DNA from: Halodesulfovibrio spirochaetisodalis
Lineage (GTDB): Bacteria; Desulfobacterota; Desulfovibrionia; Desulfovibrionales; Desulfovibrionaceae
Assembly (NCBI RefSeq): GCF_001672295.1
Contig: NZ_JXMS01000008.1
Span: forward strand, 1 to 64,000
Direction: 5' to 3'
DNA length: 64,000 bases
Positions 47,244 through 57,051 of this stretch are shown piece by piece; positions within the stretch are counted from its first letter, which is position 1, and each line of letters opens with the position of its first letter. A program made the translations under genes and the position numbers. The notes under the pieces were generated by a model, which was not told the origin of the DNA, did no database searches, and worked only from the letters and a program-made list of their open reading frames with translations.

Positions 47244-50200
47244 CTACGATGCTATTGCAGAGACTTCTGCTTCAAACTGATCTAGCAGTGCAAGTGCATT
47301 TTCAAAATCATAATCACGCACCATTTCAACCATGCTTTCCACAAGCTCCTGAACCTCAGGCTCAGCGCCAACAGTATGCTGTATATTCTCTATTACATCA
47401 ACAGCTTCTGCATCATCATCGTGTAACAATTTACGCAGTTTTGCTAACGCTCCCTGCATATCTTTTTTACTCAGCAACGACTCATATGTTATCGAAGACA
47501 ACATAAGCTGCTGTCGTATGTCAGTCACTGTAACAGCAAGCAGGCTTCCCAGTGTATTCACCAGCTTCCGCTGAACAGAATGTGGCTTCTCAGCCTGAAT
47601 ACTGGATTCAAGGTCAGCAGCGATATGTTGAATGTCACTTGCACCAACATTCCCTGCAACACCTTTTAACGTATGTGCATGCCGTATTGCGGCCTCGCTA
47701 TCTCCTTCCTGCAACACTTCATTCATTACAACACTAAAATCTGCCTGTGTTTCTGCAAAACGGACAAGCAGTCTGCGGAGCAAAGCCTTATTCTGCTGAC
47801 AGGTGCGTAACCCTTTTTCTACATCGATTCCTGCAATCTCTGGAAAATCTTCCTCAAGCATACCAGCATGTTTTAATAACTTTGCAGAGAATTTCGGAGT
47901 AATCCATCGAGCCATTTTACTAAACATGTCAGAGAGTTCGAGCGGCTTTGCAATGTGATCATTCATCCCGGCTTCCAGAACTTTTTCTCTATCAGAAACC
48001 ATCGCATTCGCTGTCATAGCTATGATCGGTAAATCTACAAACCTGCTGTCTTCCCGAAGCCTGCGGGTTGCTTCATACCCATCCATTACCGGCATCTGAC
48101 AATCCATCAGCACACCATCAAATGTTCTTTCTTCCAGAAGGGCAATCGCTTCTTCGCCATTTTCCGCCACGGCCACAGTCATTCCGTTAGCTTCCATCAA
48201 CTCAACAGCAAGCTCCTGATTCACTTCATTATCTTCAACAAGCAGCACTGTAGCACCTGCAAGTTTACGCACTGACGAATCTACCCTATTTTGCCGATCA
48301 GCATCACGGGTTGGTAAAGCTACCTCTTCTCCATCAGAAGAAGCCAACACTCGCAATAACGATTTTTGGGTCAACGGCTTCATAACAAAAGCATCGATAA
48401 TTCCATTCTGTGTTGCATGCTGCGCAACTTCACGCCCGAATGCCGTTACCATTATGACCTCAGGACAAATCCTGTCTGCATACTGCTCTTTAATAAGAGT
48501 AGCCGTTGTAATACCGTCCATATCCGGCATTCGCCAGTCCAGGAAGATTGTTGTGTACTGATCTATAGCTTCAGGACGCTGCACCTTCTCCACCGCATCT
48601 CTTCCGTTTTCCGCAACATCAACAATGTAGCCGAGCTCAATGAGCATTGCAGATAAGATTTCTCGTGAAGTTTTACTGTCATCAACAACAAGTGCTCTGC
48701 CACCAGCAGCAGACAGTTTTGGCAAAAGCACTGCTGAGTTGTCATCAACATCCAGCTGAACCGTAAAGGAAAATGTAGTGCCAGCCTTAAACTCACTCTC
48801 AACCCAAATTTCACCGCCCATCAGCGTTACCAGCCTGCGGGCAATAACAAGACCGAGGCCGGTACCACCGTAGCGTCTGGTCGTTGATGCGTCTCCCTGC
48901 GAAAAAGATTTGAATAATTTTTCTACTTGCTCCTGCTTCATCCCTATTCCGGTATCCTTCACAGCAAACAGTAATAAAATTTCACTGCCGGAAACACGCT
49001 CAACATTCACAGAAACGACAACCTCACCCTCTTCTGTAAATTTAACAGCATTATTTCCGATATTGACGAGAACCTGAGTCAATCGGAGCGGATCTCCCAC
49101 AAGCTCGTGTGGAACATCGGGAGCAACGTTAAAAAGTAACTCAAGCCCCTGCTCTTCCGCCTTCAAGCCGACAATTCCAGCCACGTCCTGCATTACATCA
49201 TCAAGAGTGAACGGCACTCCCTCCAATTGCATTTTCCCTGCTTCAATTTTTGAAAAATCCAAAATATCGTTGATAATTCCTAGTAACGAATATGCCGCCC
49301 TATGCACCTTTTCAATAAAGTTACGCTGGCGATCATCTAACTCTGACTGCAAGGCCAAGTGCGACATACCCAAAATGGCATTCATCGGAGTACGAATTTC
49401 GTGGCTCATATTGGCAAGAAATTCACTTTTTGCATTAGAGGCTTCTTCAGCTGTAACTCTGGCAGACTCCAGTTCCATTTCCATGCGCTTACGTTCTGTA
49501 ATATCGGTAAAGACAATAACGCACCCTTGGATACCATCTTCACTCACAATCGAACGCGATGTGTATTCCACAGGGAAGACTACACCATATTTTGTGACAA
49601 AAAATTCGTTCCTGTTTGTCGCGGTGTATCCTTGATTCAATGCTTCATAAATTGGCGAGGCGGATGTTTGCTCTGCCAGTACAGCTTCTTTATCAACTAA
49701 AATTTGACCAAGAATTTTTTTACCGACGATTTCACTGCTGGAATACCCCAATAAAGACAGAGCAGCGTCATTGGCGAACATAACCTTTCCGCGGTTATCC
49801 AGACCAAGCAGCCCCTGCCCGACAGATTTCAAAATAAGACGCCACTGCTTTTCAAGCTCCTCAAGTTCGTTCGTACGCTCCTGAACCATGTTCTCCAACT
49901 TATCCTTGGACTGCCTCAAGGTGCGGTTTGCTTTTCGCCCTAGGCTCAACGTGAACAAAATTGAAGGAATAGTAAAAGAAAGCATGAGGATCATCATGGC
50001 AATGACACTATACTTAAAACGCGTAAACTGACTCAGAACCTCTGAAGCACGAGCTTCACTGACCAGACCTATATTCAACCCCTCGATCCAGCGGGCAACA
50101 CCTACTACCAGTTCGCCTTTCTTATTTTTATATTCAACGAGTCGCATACCTGGCTGCACTTTAACATCTTCGTAGGAACTAAGCACAAACGGCACATCCA

Positions 50201-52235
50201 TATCTACAAAAGCACTCAGGTGTGATCGATGCTGCTCGGGCGGTAAAAAGCACTGGTCATAGATAATCCTTCCTCTGGCATCGACAGCAAACACATTGCC
50301 ACGGCGCTCCAAGCTTCCATTACGAATAGGCATATGAAAGTTATCGTCCACATCCAACTCTGCTGCGAGCACTGCAATAGGTCTCCGTGTGTTATCTACA
50401 ATAGGCATCAGTAGGTACATCACGTGCTCATCAGTGCCGGAAGCAGTTAGCCTGAAATGGCAGGGAGGAACAAACACAGTCTGGCCGGCTAACACTTTTT
50501 GGAATAATGCAGGATGGTTCTGGGCAATGGTGCTTCCGCCGCTTTTTCCTGACCCGATAATCACATCTCCCTTTATGGACAGCAACATACGGGACTGGTC
50601 ACCTGATAGCACATTGTATTGTTCCCAGTAGGTTTTCAGTTTTTTCAATGCAGCCTGATACTCGCTGGACTCTTTCTTACCGGATAAAGAGGTCACCTGA
50701 TCCACAAACGTAAAAAAGACTTTTCTTCCGGCTATGTACTGAAGAATTCGCGAATGTGAATCCACCATGCGCAATAACCGAGTTTCAGTTACTTTTAAGG
50801 CTGTTTCCAATGCCTGCTCTTCTTTCTGAAGAATATCTTTCTTGCTTTCTGAAAGGATAAACCACGACGTTCCAATACAAAACAGCACAAATAGTGCAAT
50901 GGCCAGCATCAACAGCCTTGCAAAGCTGAAAGACCCAAATGCAAGCCCTTCATCTTCCTCCGACCCTTCATTCAGAGTTCGAACAATCTGATACAGAATC
51001 AAAAGGACAATAATAAATAGCAAGATCAGCAGCGCGATATTTCGCCCAAAAGTATCCTCCCCCTTTGTAGCTTGCGAACTGGTCTCCTGCGCCAGAAGAT
51101 ATTGCTTTGTCAGTTCGTCTTTTTCTGCTTCTGTTATGGAATTAAGTGTCTTTTCGAGAATTGAATTAAGGTAAGGATTCTTTTTTGTTGTAAAGAAATG
51201 TAGCGACTGCGAAGGGAATTCATTTTGTGGAACAGCCTTGATACCGGTCACCCCGCTTTCTCTTTGCGTATACAGCACTGCCATATGTGCATCAATTAAC
51301 GCATCAACTTCATTGTTCAATAACATCGCAATAGAATCGATAAGAGACGGAGTATTCACAATCGTTATGTCAGGATAGCGGGAATTAAGTAAGGTTGTCA
51401 TAATATACCCTTTAACAATGGCAACCTTCTTACCTCTGAGATCACTAACCTTTTTTATTGAGGTATTATCATCCCGTACAAAAATAAAATCCCGCACGCT
51501 CATAAATGGAGAAGTAAAATTTCCCAGTTTGTCGCGTGAAGGATGGTAGTAGATATTAGGAAGCAGATCTATTTCACCACTGGAAAACTGCTCCATCAGA
51601 TCAGAAAATTCTCCCTGTATAAACTCAAACCGAACCGGAACACGCGCACTGATCTTCTCCAACAGATCAATAACAATTCCTCGCGCCTTTCCTTCAGACA
51701 AGAAGTAATTAAAGGGGGGCCACTGTTCGATCCCCACTCGAACTACCGGATTTCTCTCAATCCATTCCTGCTCTTTGTCTGTCAGCCATACTTCTCTATT
51801 AGCTCCCTCCTTTGCCAAGGGATCATCATAAAAAAGTTCAAGTCGTCCAATGTTTATGTCATCGTAAAAAATAGAGGCTGTAAACTTAGGATATTGCTGA
51901 GCTGTTAACGGAATGGTTTTATTAAAAAAACCAATAGTTCGGGTTCTATGGTATGTGAAAAAAGGCGTATTTGAGGTTGTATCAACAATGCGCAATGCTT
52001 TAATTTCGGGTGTTTTCTTTATGATAACGGAGAGAGTTTCTTCTAGTTGGGCTCTATCAAGATTATACAAAAAAACTGCACTTAAATGCGATAACTCTGT
52101 CGCAAGTGCAGAACCTGTTTGCCCAAATCGAGCGTGCCCACCAGTACTTTCTCCGAAAGCCACTGTCTTCACAGCAACAATCAGCAGTACGGTAGCGATT
52201 ATCATAAATACAGTTCGCAGCAGCTTCATCACCAC
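47244..52235 (-). CDS. giant hybrid sensor histidine kinase with periplasmic binding-protein domain, PAS, two receivers and HPt
   Basis: 1663 residues. N-terminal membrane anchor (about 5-25); an extracytoplasmic region; a family 3 solute-binding domain (about 160-390, PVVRVGIEQWPPFNYF); two transmembrane segments (about 400 and 440); a Cache-like domain (about 465-750); a further helix; PAS (about 795-910); HisKA with phospho-His in MSHEIRTPMNA (H945); HATPase; receiver 1 (Asp1233 in FLDWRMPDMDG); receiver 2 (Asp1378 in LMDCQMPVMDG); and an HPt module with HTLKG (H1521). Two periplasmic sensor modules in one chain are unusual. The GTG at 52235 has AAAGGG 8 bases upstream. It lies 111 bases after a free solute-binding protein. 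Confidence 0.88.
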   Translation of the reverse strand: MVMKLLRTVFMIIATVLLIVAVKTVAFGESTGGHARFGQTGSALATELSHLSAVFLYNLDRAQLEETLSVIIKKTPEIKALRIVDTTSNTPFFTYHRTRTIGFFNKTIPLTAQQYPKFTASIFYDDINIGRLELFYDDPLAKEGANREVWLTDKEQEWIERNPVVRVGIEQWPPFNYFLSEGKARGIVIDLLEKISARVPVRFEFIQGEFSDLMEQFSSGEIDLLPNIYYHPSRDKLGNFTSPFMSVRDFIFVRDDNTSIKKVSDLRGKKVAIVKGYIMTTLLNSRYPDITIVNTPSLIDSIAMLLNNEVDALIDAHMAVLYTQRESGVTGIKAVPQNEFPSQSLHFFTTKKNPYLNSILEKTLNSITEAEKDELTKQYLLAQETSSQATKGEDTFGRNIALLILLFIIVLLILYQIVRTLNEGSEEDEGLAFGSFSFARLLMLAIALFVLFCIGTSWFILSESKKDILQKEEQALETALKVTETRLLRMVDSHSRILQYIAGRKVFFTFVDQVTSLSGKKESSEYQAALKKLKTYWEQYNVLSGDQSRMLLSIKGDVIIGSGKSGGSTIAQNHPALFQKVLAGQTVFVPPCHFRLTASGTDEHVMYLLMPIVDNTRRPIAVLAAELDVDDNFHMPIRNGSLERRGNVFAVDARGRIIYDQCFLPPEQHRSHLSAFVDMDVPFVLSSYEDVKVQPGMRLVEYKNKKGELVVGVARWIEGLNIGLVSEARASEVLSQFTRFKYSVIAMMILMLSFTIPSILFTLSLGRKANRTLRQSKDKLENMVQERTNELEELEKQWRLILKSVGQGLLGLDNRGKVMFANDAALSLLGYSSSEIVGKKILGQILVDKEAVLAEQTSASPIYEALNQGYTATNRNEFFVTKYGVVFPVEYTSRSIVSEDGIQGCVIVFTDITERKRMEMELESARVTAEEASNAKSEFLANMSHEIRTPMNAILGMSHLALQSELDDRQRNFIEKVHRAAYSLLGIINDILDFSKIEAGKMQLEGVPFTLDDVMQDVAGIVGLKAEEQGLELLFNVAPDVPHELVGDPLRLTQVLVNIGNNAVKFTEEGEVVVSVNVERVSGSEILLLFAVKDTGIGMKQEQVEKLFKSFSQGDASTTRRYGGTGLGLVIARRLVTLMGGEIWVESEFKAGTTFSFTVQLDVDDNSAVLLPKLSAAGGRALVVDDSKTSREILSAMLIELGYIVDVAENGRDAVEKVQRPEAIDQYTTIFLDWRMPDMDGITTATLIKEQYADRICPEVIMVTAFGREVAQHATQNGIIDAFVMKPLTQKSLLRVLASSDGEEVALPTRDADRQNRVDSSVRKLAGATVLLVEDNEVNQELAVELMEANGMTVAVAENGEEAIALLEERTFDGVLMDCQMPVMDGYEATRRLREDSRFVDLPIIAMTANAMVSDREKVLEAGMNDHIAKPLELSDMFSKMARWITPKFSAKLLKHAGMLEEDFPEIAGIDVEKGLRTCQQNKALLRRLLVRFAETQADFSVVMNEVLQEGDSEAAIRHAHTLKGVAGNVGASDIQHIAADLESSIQAEKPHSVQRKLVNTLGSLLAVTVTDIRQQLMLSSITYESLLSKKDMQGALAKLRKLLHDDDAEAVDVIENIQHTVGAEPEVQELVESMVEMVRDYDFENALALLDQFEAEVSAIAS

Positions 52236-52345
52236 ACCAACAACCCTTTTACTCCAGTCAAGTAACCCCTGTTATGCCCCACAGGCTGTTCTAAAAAACA
52301 TTTGCTGTCACAACACAATACGCAAAGACCAATCTAGTCCTATTT

Positions 52346-53092
52346 TCAAGTTCCAGCATGCTCCTTACTATACCTATCCAGCAAGGCAGCAAGACGTCCG
52401 TCCTCTTTCATTCTGACGAGAGCAGCATCAAGTCTCGGTAGCAGTTCTAGGTTTCGCTTGTGTAGACGCAGGCGCATATTGTGTGTCGAAATAGGTTGAG
52501 AGGCTGCAATATGGTACAACTGTCCCTGCGCCAAATAGCGGTAAATATCCAAGGGCATTATGGTGTAATCACACCGTTTTTTATCAATCATTTTAAGCAG
52601 CTGAGCTTCACAAAGAAAATCTTGACGATTTATGTTCCCGCTAACAGCAGGTTTACTGAAACCAATCACACCGCAAAATTTATCACCGGACGGGACGTTT
52701 TTCTGTGCATCAAAACTTCCTTTTGCTGCACTCGTTACATACACCTCTTCGGAAAGCATAAATGGTACAGAATAAACAGAATTTTCAACTTCACCCTTCT
52801 CTCTTCTCCATTGCGGCGCTATCCCCATTTCAACATCCAGCTTACCGGCAACCATGTATAGTCTTAACCGTGCCTTTGGCAGTGCTTTAAATGTAAAATG
52901 AATTTCGGTGTCTTTTTCCAGTTCGTGCAACACCTCAATAAAAATACCGTGATACTCTCCTGCACTGTCTTTCCAAAAATATGGTGGGCGATCGACGTTC
53001 ATTAAACCGACCACAAGTGAGTCAGCACTTGCATTTACACAAGTACTCAACACACAGCATACAACTGCAATACACAGCAAAAAACGGTTCAT
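52346..53092 (-). CDS. periplasmic solute-binding protein, family 3-like
   Basis: 248 residues with an N-terminal signal peptide (ending near NASAD). Mature protein has LVVGLMNVDRPPYFW, AGKLDVEMGIAPQ and LPRLDAALVRMKEDG, typical of the SBP_bac_3 fold. No ABC permease or ATPase genes are nearby; instead it precedes a hybrid kinase with its own family 3 domain, so it may be a signal-presenting partner of that kinase. I chose the ATG at 53092; the in-frame ATG at 53101 abuts the ribosome binding site. Confidence 0.8.
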   Translation of the reverse strand: MNRFLLCIAVVCCVLSTCVNASADSLVVGLMNVDRPPYFWKDSAGEYHGIFIEVLHELEKDTEIHFTFKALPKARLRLYMVAGKLDVEMGIAPQWRREKGEVENSVYSVPFMLSEEVYVTSAAKGSFDAQKNVPSGDKFCGVIGFSKPAVSGNINRQDFLCEAQLLKMIDKKRCDYTIMPLDIYRYLAQGQLYHIAASQPISTHNMRLRLHKRNLELLPRLDAALVRMKEDGRLAALLDRYSKEHAGT

Positions 53093-53544
53093 TACACCCA
53101 TCCCCCGTCTTATCGGCTCATTTCAACAGTTCTTCAGGTCATGAACTAAAAACATCTTTCGCAACTCATACCCTCTATACTCAGTGTTGTTGTCTTTTCT
53201 ATAAAAGTAACCACTGCAAAAAATTCACTCGTCGCTATGCAAAACTTTTTTGCACTCTGCTTTCTCTGCTGGAACAAATTAGCTCAGGCTATATGTATAT
53301 ACATAAAGACACGCAGCTAGCCATTGCTCAAAATTGGACTGCACCATACTGTTTCATACAGAGTTTTACTGAATTATCAAAGCACTAATCGTTTTTTTCT
53401 GCACAATATTTTTCAATAAAAAAACACACTGTAGCTTTATTCCCGACTATCGCTTGCACCTTTTATTCACAATCGACACAGTATAGCCTCTGCAGAATTT
53501 TCTATTGTACTAGGCAACACAGTTTGAATAGTTTACCGTAAGGC
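53093..53544. other. intergenic region between the sensor cassette and the rhomboid gene
   Basis: About 450 AT-rich bases between divergent genes, with no supportable gene, RNA or repeat. It must hold promoters on both sides. Confidence 0.4.
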
Positions 53545-54312
53545 ATGATCCCACTCCATGACTCAATCCCCCGTGTTCACAAGCCTTACATGCTGTATGC
53601 CATAATGACTGCATGCTTTGCTGTCTTTTTATTTGAAAAAACATTGCCTCAGGATTACCTGACAGAATTTTTTTATTTATACGGTGTAGTTCCGGCAAGG
53701 TTCACGAATCCCGAGTGGGCTGTGCGGATGCACTTTCCCCCCGACGCAGACTATGTATTCATTACACATCTATTTATCCACGGGGGTTGGCTGCACATCA
53801 TATTCAACATGTGGTTTTTATGGATATTCGGAGATAATATTGAAGATGTAATGGGCCCAGTGCGGTTTCTTCTCTTCTATCTGACCTGCGGCATCGCTGC
53901 CATAGGGATCAATATATTGTTCACACCTACCAGCATGACTCCAGTGGTAGGTGCCTCCGGTGCCATAGCGGGAGTCATGGGCGCATACTTTCTGCTTTAC
54001 CCGCACGCCAGAGTTCTTACACTCATTCCCGTAGTCATTATTCCGTTCTTCTTTAACCTTCCGGCAGTATTCTTCTTACTGCTTTGGGTTGTCATCCAGT
54101 TGATATTCGGCATCATTTCGCTGGGTGGCCATGCAGAAACATCAATTGCATGGTGGGCGCACGCAGGCGGGTTTGCATGCGGCTTCATCCTGCTTCCGCT
54201 TTTCAGAAAAAAGAACCGCTGCTACTACTGTATAGTGCCCGAAGGTACCCCGCCGGTTCGCCCGGAAGTTCTCTCTCCTAAACCGGGAGACATCCCTCCT
54301 TCAGAAGAGTGA
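53545..54312 (+). CDS. rhomboid-family intramembrane serine protease
   Basis: 255-residue membrane protein with six or more helices. The signature is complete: HGGWLHIIFNMWFLWIFG (L1 loop and helix 2 with His and Asn), VVGASGAIAGVMGAYF with the catalytic serine, and WWAHAGGFACGF with the catalytic histidine. The short C-terminal tail is Pro-rich. Substrates unknown. The ribosome binding site (TAAGG) is very close to the ATG. Confidence 0.88.
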   Translation: MIPLHDSIPRVHKPYMLYAIMTACFAVFLFEKTLPQDYLTEFFYLYGVVPARFTNPEWAVRMHFPPDADYVFITHLFIHGGWLHIIFNMWFLWIFGDNIEDVMGPVRFLLFYLTCGIAAIGINILFTPTSMTPVVGASGAIAGVMGAYFLLYPHARVLTLIPVVIIPFFFNLPAVFFLLLWVVIQLIFGIISLGGHAETSIAWWAHAGGFACGFILLPLFRKKNRCYYCIVPEGTPPVRPEVLSPKPGDIPPSEE

Positions 54313-54450
54313 TTAGCCACCGCTTACCAACTGCTGGTGATCTATTCCTCACGCAAAACACGATTGACTTGAGCCGATTGATACCGCATAACGGGACGTC
54401 CAGTTACACTTAAGATGACTGAAAAAGAATCCCGTAAGGACGGTTCTCTC

Positions 54451-55248
54451 ATGCTTGAAATTAAAAACCTTCACGTTAACATCGGCGATAAAGAGGTTCT
54501 TAAAGGAATTGACCTTATTATCGAAGACGGTGAAACGTTTATTCTGTTCGGCCCAAACGGCTCCGGTAAAACAACACTGCTTATGACCCTTATGGGCTTC
54601 GGTAACTACACTGTTACTGAAGGGCAGATCATTTATAAGGGACAAGACATCACCTACGCTCCAATGTATGAGCGCGCCCGCCTCGGTATCGGTATGTCTT
54701 TCCAGCGCCCTCCTACAATTCACGGCCTCAAGACCAGCCACCTTGTAAAGATGTGCGGACAGGGACGTGACGTTGATGTTGAAGGTCTTGCAAAGAAAGT
54801 GAACTTCAGCAGTTTCCTCGACCGTGACATTAACGCAGGTTTTTCCGGCGGCGAAATTAAACGCTCCGAAATGCTCCAGCTGATGGCTCAGCGCCCGGAC
54901 CTGATCTTATTCGACGAGCCTGAATCCGGTGTTGACCTTGAAAACATGGCTCTTATCGGTAAAACCGCTAAGAACCTTCTTGATGGTCTGACTGAAGGCT
55001 GCACTATGAAAAAAGCAATGCAGCGTTCCAGCACTTCCGGTCTCATCATCACCCACACTGGTCACATTCTCGAATACGTTAATGCTGACCGTGGTCAGGT
55101 CATGTACAACGGCAAGCTTTGCTGCGAAGCAAACCCACGTGACATTCTTGATCATATTTCCAACCACGGATATCAGGAATGCCTGCGCTGTCTTTCCGCT
55201 GAAACCGGTGAGATTCTTGATCTCTCCAGCTTTAACGAGGCTTCCTAG
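54451..55248 (+). CDS. sufC: Fe-S cluster assembly ATPase SufC
   Basis: 265-residue ABC-type ATPase of the SUF system, cytosolic. Walker A FGPNGSGKTTLLM, signature FSGGEIKRSEMLQL, Walker B LILFDEPESGVDLE and switch His in IITHTGHI. I chose the ATG at 54451 (AAGGAC upstream), giving MLEIKNLHVN, which matches the normal SufC start; the frame opens at 54415. It precedes sufB by 2 bases. No SufA, SufD, SufS, SufE or SufU is nearby. Confidence 0.9.
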   Translation: MLEIKNLHVNIGDKEVLKGIDLIIEDGETFILFGPNGSGKTTLLMTLMGFGNYTVTEGQIIYKGQDITYAPMYERARLGIGMSFQRPPTIHGLKTSHLVKMCGQGRDVDVEGLAKKVNFSSFLDRDINAGFSGGEIKRSEMLQLMAQRPDLILFDEPESGVDLENMALIGKTAKNLLDGLTEGCTMKKAMQRSSTSGLIITHTGHILEYVNADRGQVMYNGKLCCEANPRDILDHISNHGYQECLRCLSAETGEILDLSSFNEAS

Positions 55249-55250
55249 AT

Positions 55251-56411
55251 ATGAAAAAAATCGATCTTTCCCAGTACCGTGCAGATGGTGCTACCGAAGC
55301 TGCCATTGAAGATTTCTCCGGCTTTTCTGCTGAAGATAAAGAACGCCTGCTGTTTGCAGGTATCGATGTAGAAAATCCAAGTGAATCCGGCGCATTCATG
55401 CACCTGAACCACTCTGGAGTCCATTGCAAGACCAAGCGAGAAGGTCTTGAAGTTATGGATATTAAGAGTGCCCTCGAAGAATTCGACGGCCTTCCAGACT
55501 ACTACTGGCAGCTTGTTGATAAAGATAAAGACGAATTTACCAAAGCAGCGCATGACAACCTGCATGGCGGTTACTTCATCCGTGCTAAAGCCGGTGCAAA
55601 AATCACCGAACCAGTTCAGTCATGTCTGTTCATCGATAAAGCGGGTATCTCCCAGAACGTACACAACATCGTTGTTGTCGAGGAAGGTGCAGAGCTTCAC
55701 ATTATCTCCGGCTGTGCAACTGCGCACGGTGCTAAAGAATCTGCTCATCTCGGTATCTCAGAGTTTTACGTTCACAAAGGCGGCAAGCTCACCTTCACCA
55801 TGATTCACAACTGGAGCGAAGATACAGCTGTACGTCCACGCTCCGCAGGTGTTCTGGAAGAAGATGCGGTATTTCTCAGCAACTATGTACTGCTCAAGCC
55901 GGTAAAAGATTTGCAAATGTACCCTAAGCTTACTCTGAAAGGTGAAAACTCCGTTGCACGATTCAACTCCGTTATCGTTGCACCGGAAGGCTCCTACATT
56001 GACTGCGGTAACCGCATTGAAATGCAGGCTCCAAACACCCGTGCGGAGATTATTGCGCGTACCCTTACCACCGGTGGTACTATCATCAACCGTGGTTATA
56101 TTGGTGCCGATGCTGTTCCTGCACGCGGTCACCTCGAGTGTAAAGGTCTTATCCTCGGTGGCGGACGTATTCATGCAATCCCTGAACTTGATTCCGATCA
56201 GGACGGCGTAGAGCTTTCTCACGAAGCTGCCGTTGGCAAAATTGCTCAGGAAGAAATTGAATACCTTATGGCTCGCGGTCTCGATGAAGACGAAGCAACA
56301 TCCACCATTGTTCGCGGATTCCTTAACGTGGACATGGAAGGACTTCCTAAAGAACTGCAGGAAGCAATTGAGCAGCAGATTGATGAACTTGATGCAGGCG
56401 ATGCAATGTAG
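55251..56411 (+). CDS. sufB: SufB/SufD-family Fe-S cluster scaffold
   Basis: 386-residue SUF core protein with the long right-handed beta-helix (about 130-300), for example VVVEEGAELHIISGC, and a C-terminal helical part, IVRGFLNVDME. It pairs with SufC. Together they look like the minimal two-gene SUF-like (SMS) system described in archaea and some anaerobes, where one SufB-like protein acts as a homodimer instead of SufB plus SufD. Whether this is the sole cluster factory cannot be said from this window. Confidence 0.87.
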   Translation: MKKIDLSQYRADGATEAAIEDFSGFSAEDKERLLFAGIDVENPSESGAFMHLNHSGVHCKTKREGLEVMDIKSALEEFDGLPDYYWQLVDKDKDEFTKAAHDNLHGGYFIRAKAGAKITEPVQSCLFIDKAGISQNVHNIVVVEEGAELHIISGCATAHGAKESAHLGISEFYVHKGGKLTFTMIHNWSEDTAVRPRSAGVLEEDAVFLSNYVLLKPVKDLQMYPKLTLKGENSVARFNSVIVAPEGSYIDCGNRIEMQAPNTRAEIIARTLTTGGTIINRGYIGADAVPARGHLECKGLILGGGRIHAIPELDSDQDGVELSHEAAVGKIAQEEIEYLMARGLDEDEATSTIVRGFLNVDMEGLPKELQEAIEQQIDELDAGDAM

Positions 56412-56431
56412 ACTGCCCTGAGTTCAGCTAG

Positions 56432-56479
56432 TATATATATCCCTCTGATGCACTGCTTCAGAGGGATTTTTATATATAA
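56432..56479 (+). terminator. intrinsic terminator after sufCB
   Basis: TATATATATCCCTCTGA with TCAGAGGGAT followed by TTTTTATATATA; 10 perfect base pairs around a 9-base loop, extended by the AT arms. Confidence 0.88.
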
Positions 56480-56573
56480 CGGCATGAGAAACTATTTTAA
56501 AATACAATATGATGACTATGGTTAGGCTATGCATTCAGTGCCAACCTATACCACGAGCTCAGGGAGGCCTATT

Positions 56574-57023
56574 GTGAAACGTGTTACCATCATTTTTTCA
56601 GCAGTTCTATTCACATTCATGCTCTGCTTAACCCAGACGGCAATGGCAAATGACAAATGCCTTGACTATGCGACCCCACTGGCCACTTCTGCAAAACTGC
56701 TTGCAAAATCCATCGCTGCCACAACAGAAGCTCTTGTCGCTGTCAATGAACGTGCAAATGCTAATGAAATCACTTCATTTAACGACTTTGTTGCCTCCGC
56801 ACAAGAACGCTCAGAGCAAATGGTACGCGACCTGAATGAAAAGCAACAGAGAATTATGGAGCGCGCAGAATCCAGTAAAGACTACACGCTTTGCAAAGAA
56901 GACATGCAAGACGAGCTTGATGAATTGAAAGAACTTTCAGCGCAGGCTAAAGACCTGCTGGTAGAACTGAAAGATTCCATTAAAGACATGCTTAGCGAAC
57001 TAAAGGGAGCTTTCTTCGGATAA
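56574..57023 (+). CDS. secreted coiled-coil protein of unknown function
   Basis: 149-residue protein with a clear signal peptide ending TQTAMA, then a long helical region (about 30-149) with heptad-like charge patterns (ERANANEI, AQERSEQMVRDLNEKQQRIMERAE). Only two cysteines in the mature protein (near DKC and TLCKED), which could form a disulfide. The GTG start at 56574 is preceded by GGGAGG; the longer frame begins at 56529. Function unknown; it lies before an FMN reductase. Confidence 0.7.
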   Translation: MKRVTIIFSAVLFTFMLCLTQTAMANDKCLDYATPLATSAKLLAKSIAATTEALVAVNERANANEITSFNDFVASAQERSEQMVRDLNEKQQRIMERAESSKDYTLCKEDMQDELDELKELSAQAKDLLVELKDSIKDMLSELKGAFFG

Positions 57024-57051
57024 CCTCCCTCTTCAACCACAGGAAGGAGCT

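Noticed and set aside
53093-53544. 135-codon open frame across 52981-53388
   Set aside because: It begins inside the neighbouring binding-protein gene on the opposite strand, has no ribosome binding site and no recognisable features.
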